Shown: piece after piece, positions 38,601 to 48,139 of the stretch
How the letters are laid out: every line of letters begins with the position of its first letter
Position numbering within the stretch: position 1 is the first letter of the stretch
Assembly: GCF_023065955.2 (NCBI RefSeq)
Contig: NW_026622985.1
Span: 642,001 to 706,000, forward strand
Reading direction: 5' to 3'
Origin: Ursus arctos
Taxonomy: Eukaryota; Chordata; Mammalia; Carnivora; Ursidae
Length of the DNA stretch: 64,000 nt
Translations under genes and position numbers: made by a program
Notes under the pieces: model-generated
Told to the model about the DNA's origin: nothing
The model's database searches: none
What the model saw: only the letters and a program-made list of their open reading frames with translations

Positions 38601-41237
38601 CCCTGTCCGTTCTCCCGCCCTGAGTGACCGGGGGCCCTAGGGGCCCGGGTGTCAACGGTGTGGCAGGGTGAGTCCGGCGCTGGGGCTCGGGGTCCCAATC
38701 CCTGGCGCTGCTGCGCCAGGCCCCTTGGGAGGGGCCGCTTGGGGCCAACCTAGGGTTAGGGTTAGCCCCCAGGATGCTGGCAGGCCCGATCCGCTGGGTG
38801 TACGGCGAGCGGAGAGGCGGGCCGAAGTGAGTGCGCTGGCGAGAGGGAACGTGGGCCCCAGCTTTTTGGCGCGGGGGCCCTTGGAAGGTTGCTGTGGCTC
38901 AGAGGGCCCTGATCATTCTCCCGCCCTGAATTACCAGCAGTGCCCTTAGCGGCCCGGGTGTCGACGGTGCGGCAGGGTGAATCCGGCGCTGGGGCTCGGG
39001 GTCCCTAATCCCCGGCTTTGCGGTGCCAAGCCTCTTGGGAGGGGGTCCCTCGGGGGCCGACCTGGGGTTAGGATTAGCCCCCAGGAGGTCAGCAGGCCTG
39101 ATCCGCTGGCTATGTGGCGAGCGGAGGGGCGGGCCAAGGTGAGGGCGCTGTTGAGCGGGAGCATGGACCCAAGCGTTTTGGTGCGGGGGCCTCTAAGGTC
39201 TCCGGGGGCTCGGAGGGCCCTGCCCGTTCTCCTGCCCTGAATGACCGGCAGCGCCCCTAGCGGTCCGGTTGGCGGCGGGGTGGCAGGGTGCGTTGGGCGC
39301 TTGGGCTGGGTGGTCTCTGATCCCCGACCTTGTGGCACCAGGCCCTTTGGGAGGCGCCCCTCGTGGGCCGACCTGGGGTTAGGGTTAGCCCCCAGGAGGC
39401 CGGCAGGAACGATACGCCGTCTGTGCAGCAAGCAGACGGGCGGACCGAGGTGAGAGCGGTGGTGTGCGGGAGCGTGGACCCAAGCGTTTTGACGTGGGGG
39501 GCCTTCGAAGGACGCCGTGGGCTTGGAGGGCCCTGCCCGTTCTCCCGCCCTGAATGACCGGCGGCGCCCCTAGCGGACCGGGTGGCGGCGGGGCGGCAGT
39601 TTGAGTCTGGCACTGGGGCTTGGGTGTCCCCAATCCCCGGCGTTGCGCTGCCAGGCCCCTTGGGTAGGGCCCCTCGGGGGCCGACCTAGGGTTAGGGTTA
39701 GCCCCCAGGAGGCCGGCAGGAACGGTACGCCGTCTGTGCGGCGAACGGAGGGGCGGGCCGAGGTGAGGGCGCTGGCAAGTGGGAGCATGGGCCCAAGCAT
39801 TTTGGGACTGGGGCCTTCGAAGTTTGCCAGGGGCTCGGTGGGCCCTGCCCGTTCTCCCACCCTGAATGACCAGATGCGCCCGTGTCAGCCCAGGTGGTGG
39901 TGGGACGGCAGGGTGAGTCTGGCTCTGGGGCACGGGGGTCTCCAATCCCCGGTGTTCGAAGCCAGGCCCCTTGGGAGTGGCCCCTCGGGGGCAGACCTAG
40001 GGTTAGGGTTAAGCCCCAGAAGGCTGGCAGGACCAATCTGACAGCTGTGCGGCGAGTGGAGGGGCGGGCCTAGGTGAGGGCGCTGGGGAGCGGGAGCGTG
40101 GGAGCAAGCATTTGGCATGGGGGGCCTTCGAAGGTCACCGGGAAGTAAGATGGCCTTGCTGTTCTCCCGCCTGAATATCCGGTGGCCCCCTAGCGGCCGG
40201 GATGGCGATGGGGTGGCAGGGTGAGTCCGATGCTTCAGCTCCAGGATCTCCATTCCCCAGCGTTGCGGTGTCAGGCCCCTTGGGAGGGGCCCCTCGGAGC
40301 CAACCTAGGGTTAGGGTTAGCCCCAGGATGCCGGCAGGCCTGATCTGCTGGCTGTGTGGCGACCAAAGAGGTGGGCCGAGGTGAGGGCGCTGGCGAGTGG
40401 GAACTAGGGTCCCAGCTTTTTGGCGCGGGGGACCCTGGAAGGTCGCTGTGGCTCAGAGGGCCCTGACCGTTCTCCCTCCCTGAATGACCGGCGGCGCCCC
40501 TAGCGGCCCGTGTGTTGACGGTGCGGCAGGGTGAGTCCGGCACTGGGGCTAGAGGATCCCCAAACCCCCACGTTGCAGCACCAGGCCCCTAGGAGGGGCC
40601 CCTCCGGGCCGACCTAGGGTTAGGGTTAGCCCCCAGCAGGTCGGCAGGCCCAATCCACAGGCTGTGCAGAGAGCAGACGGGTGGACCGAGGTGAGGGCGG
40701 TGGCGTGCGGGAGCGTGGACCCAAGCATTTTGACGTGGGGGGCCTTCGAAGGTCACCATGGGCTTGGAGGGCCCTGTCCGTTCTCCTGCCCTGAATGACC
40801 AGGGGCGCCCCAAGCAGACCGGGTGGTGGCGGGGCGGCAGTTTGAGTCTGGCGCTGGGGCTCAGAGGTCCTCAATCCCCAGGGTTGCGGCGCCAGGCCCC
40901 TTGGGAGGGGCCCCTTGCGGGCCGACCTAGGGTTAGGGTTAGCCCCCAGGAGGCCAGTAGGCCCGATCTGCTGGATGTGCGGTGAGCGGAGGGGCGGCCT
41001 GAAGTGAGCGCGCTGTCGAGCGGGAGCGTGGACCCATGCATTTCAGTGCGGGGGGCCTCTGAAGGCTGCAGGGGGCTCGGAGGGCCCTGCCCGTTCTCCC
41101 GCCCTGAATGACCAGCAGTGCCCTTCGCAGCCTGGTTGGCAGTGGGGCAGCAGGGTGAGTCCGGCGCTGGGGCTCGGGGGTCCCCAATCCCCGGCGTTGC
41201 GGCGTCAGGACCCTTGGGAGGGGCCCCTTGGGGATGA

Positions 41238-41262
41238 CATAGGGTTAGGGTTAGGGTTAGCC
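41238..41262 (+). repeat. Expanded telomere-like core (extra hexamer)
   Basis: The core reads atagggttagggttaggg followed by ttagccccc, so it has one more ttaggg unit than the usual ctagggttagggttagcccc. I did not notice another monomer with this gain. It is best explained as replication slippage in the hexamer. Confidence 0.85.
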
Positions 41263-41639
41263 CCCAGGAGGCCGGCAGGCCCAATCTGCCAGCTGTGCTG
41301 CGAGAGGAGGGGCGGGCCGAGGTGAGGGCGCTGATGAGCGGGAGTGTGGGCTCAAGCATTTTGACGCGGGGTGCCTTCCAATGTCGCTGGGGACTCGGAG
41401 GGCCTTGCCCATTCTCCTGCCCTGAATGAGCGGCGGGGCACCTAGCGGCCCGGGTGGTGGGGCGGCAGGGTGAGTATGGCGTTGGGGCTCGGTGGTCCCC
41501 AATCCCCGGCTTGGCGGCGCCAGGCCCCTTGGGAGGGGCCCATCGGGGCCTAGCTAGGGCTGGGGTTAGTACCCAGGAGGCCAGCAGGCCCGATCCGCTG
41601 GCTGTGGGGCGAGTAGAGGGGCGGGCCGAGGTGAGGGCG

Positions 41640-41900
41640 CTGGCGAGAGGGAGCGTGGGCTCCAGGGTTTTGGCGCGGGGGGCCTTTGAAGGTCACGGAG
41701 GGCTCAGAGGGCCCTGCGCATTCTCCCGCCCTGAATGACGGCGGCGCCCATAGAGGCCCAGGTAGATCATGGCGGCAGGTTGAGTCTGGTGCTGAGTCTC
41801 GGGGGTCCCCAATTTCAGGTGTTTCAGCGCCAGGCCCTTTGGGAGGGGCCCCTCGGGGACCGACCTACGGTTAGGGATAGCCCCCAGGAGGCTGGCAGGC
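41640..41900 (+). repeat. B module, isolated copy 8
   Basis: It has gggctccagggttttggc, an aggtagatcatggcggcagg spacer and ttcagg at 41,814, then accgacctacggttagggat. It is 14 monomers from copy 7 and surrounded by A-like monomers, so it is either a relict or a later transfer by unequal exchange or conversion. Confidence 0.55.
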
Positions 41901-43010
41901 CCGATCCGCCATCTGTGCAGCGAGCGGAGGGGCGGTCCGAGGTGAGGGCACTGGCGATTGGGAACATGGGCCCCAGCGTTTTGGAGCGGGGGGCCTTCAA
42001 AGATCACCGGGGTCTCGAGGGCCCTGCCTGTTCTCCCGCCCTGAATGACCGGAGGCGCCCCAGCGGCCCGGGAGGCAGCGGAGTGGCAGCGTTAGTCCGG
42101 CGCTGAGGCTCAGGGTCCCCAATTACTGGCGTTGCAGCGTTAGGTCCCTTGGGAGGCGCCCCTCAGGGGCCGACCTGGTATTAGGCTTAGCCCCTAGGAG
42201 GCCATCAGGCACGACCCGCCGGCTGTGTGGCAAGCAGAGTCACGGTCCGAGGTTAGGGCGCTGGCGAGCGGAAGCGTGGGACCCAGCATTTTGGCGCGGG
42301 GGGCCTTCGAAGGTCTCCGGGGGCTCGTAGGCACCTGCCCATTCTCCCACCCTGAATGACCGGCGGCGCCCCTAGCGGCCCGGGTGCCGGCGGTGCGGCA
42401 GGGTGAGTCCGGTGCTGGGGCTCGGGGGTCCCCAATCCCTGGCATTGCGGCGCCAGGCCCCTTCGAAGGGGCCTCACGGGGGCCGACGTAGGGTTAAGGT
42501 TAGCTCCCAGGAGGCCGGTAGGCCCAATGCGCAGTCTGTGTGGCGAGCGGAGGGGCGGGCAGAGGTGAGGGTGCTGGCGAGCGGGAGTGTGGGCCCCAGT
42601 GTTTTGGCGCGGGTTCCTTTGAAGGTCACCGGGGGTTCCGAGGGCCCTGACCGTTCTCCCGCCCTGAATGACCGGCGGCGCCCCTAGCGGCCCGGATGTC
42701 AAAGGTGCGGCAGGGTGAGACCGGCGCTGGGGCTCGGGGTCCCTAATCCCCAGCGTTGAGGCGCCAGGCCCCTTGGGAGGGGCCCCTCGGGGCAGACCTA
42801 GATTTAGGGTTAGCCCCCAGTATGCTGGCAGGCCCTGTCCACTGGGTGTGTGGCAAGCGGTGAGGCGGGCCGAGGTGAGGGCGCTGGCGAGCGGGAACGT
42901 GGGGCCCAGCGTTTTGGCCCAGGGGGCCTTGGAAGGTCGCTGTGGTTCGGAGGGCCCTGACCATTCTCCAGCCCTGAATGACCAGCGGTGCCCCTAGCGG
43001 CCGGTTTGGC

Positions 43011-44488
43011 AGTGGGGCGGCAGGTTGAGTTCCGTGCTTGGGCTGGGGGGGTCTCCAATCCCGGACGTTGTGGCGCCAGGCCCTTTGGGAGGGGCCCCTC
43101 TTGGGCCGACCTAGGGTTATTGTTAGCCCCCAGGAGGCGGGCAGGCCCCATTCGCTGGCTGTGAGGTAAGCAGTGTAGGGGGCCGAGGTGAGTGCGTGGG
43201 GTAGGGGGATTGTGGGCCCAAGTGTTGTGGCCCGGGGGGGCCTTCGAAGGTCGCTGTGGGCTCAGTGGGGCCTTCATCTTCTCCTTCCCTGAATGCTCTA
43301 CAGCGCCCAGAGGAGCCCAGGTTGCGTCGTGGAGGCAGCCTGAGTCAGGTGCTGGGGCTCGGTGGTCCCCAATCCTAGGCTCTGTGGCGCTAAGGCCCCT
43401 TGGGAGTGGGCCCCTTGGCAGCTGACCTAGGGTTAGGGTTAGCCCCCAGAAGGCCGGCAGGTCCGATATGCCAGCTGACGGCCGAGCGGGGTCGTGGGCC
43501 AAGGTGAGGGCATGGGGCAGGGGGAGCGTGGGCCCAAGCGTAGTGGCCTAGGGGGCCGTCGAGGGTGGCAGTGGTCTCGGGACCTCTGCCGGTTCTCCCG
43601 CCCTGAATGCTTGGTGTCGCCTCTAGGGATTCGGGTGGCCTTCTGGTAGTAGGCTGAGTGCTGCTGGGGCTCGGGGTTCCCCAGTCCTATGCAGTGCTGC
43701 ACCAGGCCCCTAGTAAAGGGCCCCTCAGCCCCCGACCGAAGTTTAGGGTTAGGCCCCAGGATCGCAACAAGCCCGATCTTCCACCTGGGTGGTGAGCAAG
43801 GCAGCTTGCCAAGGTGAAGGTGTCAGGGAGGGGGAGCGTGGGCCCAAGCGTTGTGGCACGGGGGGCCATCGAATTTTGCCGGGGGCTCGGGGGTACCTGC
43901 CCATTCTCCCGCCCTGAATGCTGGGCAGCACTCCGAGGGCCCCAGGGGGGCTGCACAGTGGCAGGCTGAGTCCAGCGCTTGGGCTCAGGGGTCCCCAATC
44001 CCTTGGCGGCCAATCTAGGGTTAGGGTTAGGCCCCAGGAGCCCGGCAGGCCTGATCCGCTGGCCGTGCGGCGATTGGAGCAGTGGGCGGAGGTTATGACG
44101 CGGGGTAGTGGTAGCGTGGTCCCAAGTGTTGTGACGCTGGGGGCCGTCGAAGTCGCTGGGGGCTCGGGGGCCCTGCCGGTTCTCCTGAATGTTCGTCTGA
44201 AGGCTGAGTCTTGCATGCTCAGCGGCGCCCCGAAGGGACCGGTTGGCTGCAGGTGGGCAGGCTGAGTCCAGCGCTGGGGTCAGAGGTCCCCTATCCCTGG
44301 GGCTGTGGCTCCAAGCCCCTGGGGAGGGACCCCTAGTCGACTGACCTAGGGTTAGGGTTAGGCCCCAGGAGCCTGACAGGCCCGATCCGCCGGCTGTGCG
44401 GGGAGCAGAGCGGCGGGCTGAAGTGAGTACGTGGGGGAGGGGGAGCGTGGCCCCCAGTGTTGGGGCACAGGGGGCCTTCAAATGTCCC
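43011..44488 (+). repeat. Divergent edge subfamily of the satellite
   Basis: The last five monomers share changes seen nowhere else in the array. The usual gcgctggcgagcgggagcg becomes a gggg-agggggagcg type stretch (about 43,196; 43,510; 43,820; 44,100; 44,430), and ttttggc becomes ttgtggc or similar. One monomer at about 44,000 lacks roughly 35 bases between ccccaatccc and the telomere-like core. Another at about 44,190-44,220 contains unrelated bases after tctcctgaatg. The array ends at about 44,488, where ccttcaaatgtccctgg runs into a T tract and non-satellite DNA. Confidence 0.8.
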
Positions 44489-45119
44489 TGGTTTTTTTTC
44501 TCCTTCTGTAAAGCTCTGGATTTGGACTGCTCACACTTGCTTTCAGATTTTATCATCTACATTGAGAAGGGTTGCCCTGGAATTCCTTTCCCTATCACGG
44601 GTTGCTGGGATGGCATCAAGATCCTCCTGATCCACTGAGAGCAGTGTGGTATATTCCCTTCGTGTGTTCTCTGTATGAGTATGGACAAAATTGTCATTCA
44701 GAAACGGTCCAATTTTCTGAACTTAGAAGCTATTTAAGGAAGCCAGTTTCATTGAAAAATCAAAATTAACTAATATGGAAAACCTAGAATTTTCATCTGA
44801 AACTGTGGACAAATTGGAGTGTGGAAATGAAAAGAAAAATTTAAAAAAGAAACAAATTTCTCTAAAAGTGAGGCAGCCAACTTGAAAGAAGGAATTCAGA
44901 AAATTGACACGAACATACCTGTAGAAAAACAGTTCAGATTTCCTATCGTGAGGAGCTTCACACTTGTTAACCAAACTGCAAGGGCTGGGCTTACAGAGTG
45001 ACAGTTGAAATGGAAGGGATGGTGTGCATCATCAGGTTGCCATGGCGATGGCTCATGCTAGAGCTTTCAGAGCCCAAGGCAGCTCTGCACACTGTGCATT
45101 GATAGAGGAAAGTGGGTCG
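44489..45119. other. Non-satellite flank; possible decayed coding fragment
   Basis: This is A+T-richer DNA directly beyond the array, starting with a T-rich tract. No transposon was recognised. Two adjacent open stretches in different + frames may be one decayed reading frame: from an ATG at 44,775 for about 36 codons, and from about 44,867 to a TGA at 44,999-45,001 for 44 codons. The first encodes a lysine-rich segment (starting MENLEFSSETVDKLECG), the second EAANLKEGIQKIDTNIP and onward. I do not recognise the protein. It may be a processed pseudogene fragment or chance. Confidence 0.3.
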
Positions 45120-45235
45120 GGGTTGGGTAGATGGATGATGGGTATGAAGGAGGATACAGATCAGCACTAAGTGTGTAAGTGATGAATGACCAAATTCTAC
45201 TCCAGAAACCAATACTGTACTGTATGTTAACCAAC

Positions 45236-45264
<29 letters not shown>
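45120..45264 (+). mobile_element. L1 3' end fragment with poly(A)
   Basis: The stretch with gatgggtatgaaggaggata, then ctccagaaaccaatactgta and ctgtatgttaaccaactaaa, matches the 3' end of carnivoran LINE-1 elements as I remember it. It ends in a run of 28 A. Only the extreme 3' tail is left and no ORF2 sequence is present. I found no target-site duplication. Confidence 0.6.
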
Positions 45265-45268
<4 letters not shown>

Positions 45269-45370
45269 ACCCCTGGCAGGGACACATAGGAGACTTAAAA
45301 TTTCTTTTTACATCTGCTATTCTATAAAACTTTTATTAGTAAAACACTGTTTAAAAAAGCCTTTCCTGGG

Positions 45371-45552
45371 TTTCCTGGGTGGCTTAGTGGGTTAAGCATC
45401 TGCCTTCAGCTCAAGTCAGGCTCCTGGACTCCAGGGATCAAACCCAGCATCAAGCTCCCCACTCAGTGGGGAGTCTGCATCTCCCTCTGCCCCTCACCCC
45501 ACTTGTGCACGCTGTCTTGTTCTCTTTTGCTCTCTCAAATAAATAAGATCCC
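45371..45552 (+). mobile_element. Can-SINE (tRNA-Lys-derived)
   Basis: It begins with the tRNA-related head (tttcctgggtggcttagtgg, gttaagcatctgccttcagc), followed by a pyrimidine-rich body (ctccctctgcccctcacccc) and an aaataaataag tail. It is diverged from the younger copies here, and no clear target-site duplication was found, so it is an older insertion. Confidence 0.8.
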
Positions 45553-46668
45553 CAGGATGTCCCTGTTTTCCTTCCAAGGAGCCCATTGAAGCCAAGAGGG
45601 ACACTTACTAATGTCTCAGGGGAGGACTGCCTGAGCCACAAGCTAAGTACGCAAACATATCTCCCTCATTTTCCAATAAATTTCATTAATTTGGATTCCA
45701 AGTTTCCTTTCTGCAGGGGATAGAAAAACATTCTTGGAAACACTGGATTTCTCCTGTGTTTCAGATTATAAAGGTCCTTAGTGCATTGACCTCCCTCTCT
45801 CCTGCCCTCCATCCTGAATTTCCGTTGTGTAATGTGGATAGTTCTGTGTGGACAGCAGGTCCTCCCCACCACTGGATGGGGCCTCCCGTGGTGTGTGTGC
45901 AGGTCATGGGGCCAGGCTACTCTTGCAGTGGGTGTCCTGCATGGACTCATAAGATGAGGCAGGTCCCAGCTGGGCAGGACCCTCTGGCTGCTGAGGTCAG
46001 TCTGTGCACTCTGAGTGTTTGGACCCCAAACCTCTCTGCTGGTTTCACCCCTTGTCCATCCACTCCCTAGAGCTGTCATGCAGGGGGCCACATAAATTGT
46101 AACCATCTGCCGGACCAGCAACATGCTCTGTGTGATCCCTTGCAAAAAAAATTCAGAACCCCGTGGGCAGAAAGCTAGAGATAATAAGCAGTTCTAGGCA
46201 AGAAAGATAGAAATGATTTTCTTTAAAGTATTTTATGGCTTAGATAACATAATAGGATTAAAGAATCCATGAGTAACAGCATAAATTTACACATGACAAA
46301 GCCATCCTTTTGCTTCGAGGGGTAATGCAATCATGCCATTTTATCCAATTGATACCTAAACAGATCATTTTTCTGGCACAGTTTTGTAAAACTTTATGAA
46401 ATATGTCATTAAATGGATACTTTTAAGAAGTTAATTTTTGGATAATATCATCAAGTAATCGCTGTCACTATGGCAAATGTCGGATAACAACTATTCTTAG
46501 TTTATGCCTTTGAGAGGATTTTTGTTGTTGGTGGTGGTGTGAATGTAAGTATATGTATTTAGAGGACCTTATAGGCTGTGATGGATCACAATGAATGGAT
46601 TTCTGAAGTGATGTCAAAGTATAAATTATATTTATAACACACAGAGCTGATTCTTGTGAACCAAAGTT
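45553..46668. other. No gene or clear repeat recognised
   Basis: This is unclassified mixed-composition DNA. A reverse-strand open stretch of 159 codons (45,666-46,145) has no recognisable domain, no splice or start context that I can support, and contains low-complexity basic and proline segments; I take it as chance. The remainder (46,150-46,668) is A+T-rich. Confidence 0.5.
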
Positions 46669-46682
46669 TCCACAAAGATTTA

Positions 46683-46891
46683 TTTTTTTTATTTTTATTT
46701 CTTTTAGATTTTATTTATTTATTTGACAGAGAGAGAAAGAGCCAGTGAGACAGGGAACACAAGCAGGAGAGTGGGAGAGGAAGGAGCAGGCTCCCAGTGG
46801 AGGAGCCCCATGTGGGGCTCCATCCCAGGACTCCGGGATCACGCCCTGACCTGAAGGCAGACGCTTAACAACTGAGCCACCCAGGTGCCCC
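46683..46891 (-). mobile_element. Can-SINE, minus strand, with target-site duplication
   Basis: On the minus strand it reads from the tRNA-Lys-like head (ggggcacctgggtggctcag) through the body to a T-rich tail seen here as ttttatttatttatttgac. The flanks tccacaaagattta (46,669-46,682) and tccaaaaagattta (46,892-46,905) form a 14-bp duplication with one mismatch, so the insertion is complete. Confidence 0.9.
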
Positions 46892-46905
46892 TCCAAAAAG
46901 ATTTA

Positions 46906-47443
46906 AATGGAAACAACTCAATTTCAGGAACCTCAATTTAACTTGAAGTGTACTTTGTCATTTTCATGTTTCCTCTGGTATTTGCCATAACCTGATGATG
47001 TGTCGATAGCCTCAAGTGGGCTCTGCATTTGCACATCATTCGTGTCCATCAAGAGTAGATGCTGGAAAACACCTGAAACCTCAATTTGGGGAAGTAGGGA
47101 CGGTCATCTGGGAGACAAGGATTGGCGAGAAATCCGGTGTGCCCCTTATTTTCAGCAGGGAGAGCAGGTCTATGAAGGAAAAACACAGGCACTTGTTTTG
47201 AAAGAACTGTGGTGAGGGCTGGCCACTAACAGTTGTTACATTGTCTCTAGTTCAGTCCAAAGTAGAAGGCTGTGTTGGAGGAGGTGGTCCGGTTGTAGCT
47301 GAGCAGTTGCAAGTGCCAGGAGTCCACAGTTCGTGGTGATCGGAAACTGAAACAGGAGATGTGCAGATGCATTACTTCTGTGTCCTCGTTTCCACTCTAG
47401 TTGGAGTGGCTCTCTTAGCAAAACTTACTTCATTTTGAATCTT
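46906..47443. other. No gene or clear repeat recognised
   Basis: I recognise neither a transposon nor a supported exon here. Short open frames at about 47,000-47,215 lack recognisable motifs. Confidence 0.45.
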
Positions 47444-47655
47444 TTTAAAAATTTTTTATTGTGTTATGTTAGTCACCATACAGTACATCCTTAGTTTTGG
47501 ATATAATGTTCCATGATTCATTGTTTGTGTATAATACCCAGTGCTCTATGCAATATGTGCCCTCCCACTCACTCAACATACATACACTCTCTTTACTCTT
47601 GTTCCCTCTTTCATCCCCCCTCCCTCTTAACTCATCCCTGTTTACCCTATACATT
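47444..47655 (-). mobile_element. L1 3' end fragment, minus strand
   Basis: Read on the minus strand this ends with ggatgtactgtatggtgact and aacataacacaataaaaaat, the same 3' end as the L1 at the right of the window (63,768-63,810). It is heavily 5'-truncated, keeping only the 3' UTR part. Confidence 0.8.
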
Positions 47656-47794
47656 TAATGTACACTTGGTATTTCCTGAGTACCTGCTATCCTCCCTAGA
47701 ATGTAAGTGCCCCAAGGCAGCGATTTCGTTCTTGCTCGTTGCTCTGTCCCAGAGCTTAGAACAATAACATAACACGTGCCGTGAAGGGTTGCTT
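47656..47794 (+). mobile_element. L2 3' end fragment (probable)
   Basis: The order ccctagaatgtaagtgcccc, aaggcagcgatttcg, ctgtcccagagcttagaaca and the following tail resemble the 3' end of L2 (consensus: actgtaagctcc-gagggcaggga, then cccagcgcctagaacagtgc). It is interrupted on its right by the Can-SINE at 47,812. Confidence 0.5.
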
Positions 47795-47811
47795 AAGAAA
47801 TGAGCAAACAG

Positions 47812-48011
47812 GGGCGCCTGGGTGGCACAGCGGTTAAGCGTCTGCCTTCGGCTCAGGGCGTGGTCCCGGTGTTCTGGGATCAAGCCCCTCATCAGGCTCC
47901 TCCGCTATGAGCCTGCTTCTTCCTCTCCCACTCCCCCTGCTTGTGTTCCCTCTCTCGCTGGCTGTCTCTATCTCTGTCGAATAAATAAATAAAATCTTAA
48001 AAAAAAAAAAA
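47812..48011 (+). mobile_element. Can-SINE with 17-bp target-site duplication
   Basis: This is a complete young copy: head gggcgcctgggtggcacagc, middle ggttctgggatcaagcccc-type B-box region, body ctctctcgctggctgtctct, then an aataaataaataaaatc tail and poly(A). The flanks aagaaatgagcaaacag at 47,795-47,811 and 48,012-48,028 are identical. The body type is the one common in bears and pinnipeds. Confidence 0.95.
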
Positions 48012-48139
48012 AAGAAATGAGCAAACAGAGCTTAGTTAAGTGTTTGGCTTAACGCTACACCTCATTTTTAAGGCTTAATTTATAGTGGGGTTAACACTGT
48101 TTACCTCACAATGGATATGTGATGCAAAGAGATGGAAAA

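Larger units (their letters stand above)
37721..43010 (+). repeat. Satellite domain C (A-like monomers reappearing)
   Basis: Variants typical of domain A return here: the paired accaaa / ccattc monomers at about 37,980-38,600, and the ccatcaggcacgacccgccg variant at about 42,203, seen before at 15,836, 18,936 and 24,168. One isolated B-type module sits at 41,640-41,900. Otherwise the monomers are close to the array consensus. Boundaries were judged by eye. Confidence 0.6.
1..44488 (+). repeat. GC-rich ~311-bp satellite array with telomere-like core
   Basis: One continuous tandem array fills the left two thirds of the window and is cut by the left edge. Recurring landmarks in order within a monomer are: the core cctagggttagggttagc, cccccaggaggccggcagg, a gtgagggcgctggcgagcgg stretch, ttttggcgcggggggcc, the palindrome TTCGAA, ccctgaatgaccggcggcgc, ccctagcggcccgggtgg, cggcagggtgagtccggcgc, gtccccaatccccggcgttg, and ccaggccccttgggaggggc. 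Eight copies of a variant with ttcagg after ccccaat (24,711; 26,270; 29,699; 31,256; 33,434; 36,221; 37,466; 41,814) lie at multiples of about 311 bp, giving about 143 monomers. Neighbouring copies are diverged by substitutions and small indels. Organisation and composition resemble subtelomeric or pericentromeric satellites; the cat FA-SAT satellite is a known G+C-rich carnivoran satellite with telomere-like hexamers, but its monomer is longer (about 483 bp). Whether the two are related is unknown. Confidence 0.97.

Noticed and set aside
1..44488. Hundreds of open reading frames on both strands within the array, up to 365 codons
   Set aside because: They follow the satellite period, appear in all frames, translate to shifting P/G/R/A-rich repeats and arise from stop-poor G+C-rich DNA. 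Monomer length is not a multiple of three, so no common protein repeat is maintained.
1..44488. True telomere array
   Set aside because: Each monomer has only about two TTAGGG units (three at 41.24 kb) separated by about 290 bases of unrelated sequence.
1..44488. CENP-B box in the ttcgaaggtcgccggggg stretch
   Set aside because: The essential spacing TTCG-4-A-2-CGGG is not met: the A position is T and CGGG is displaced by one base in the consensus monomer.
1..44488. CRISPR array or coding minisatellite
   Set aside because: Repeat units are about 311 bp with no short repeat/spacer alternation, and the surrounding DNA is clearly mammalian.
45666..46145. 159-codon reverse-strand open frame
   Set aside because: No domain, no homology that I recognise and no splice or promoter context; consistent with chance.
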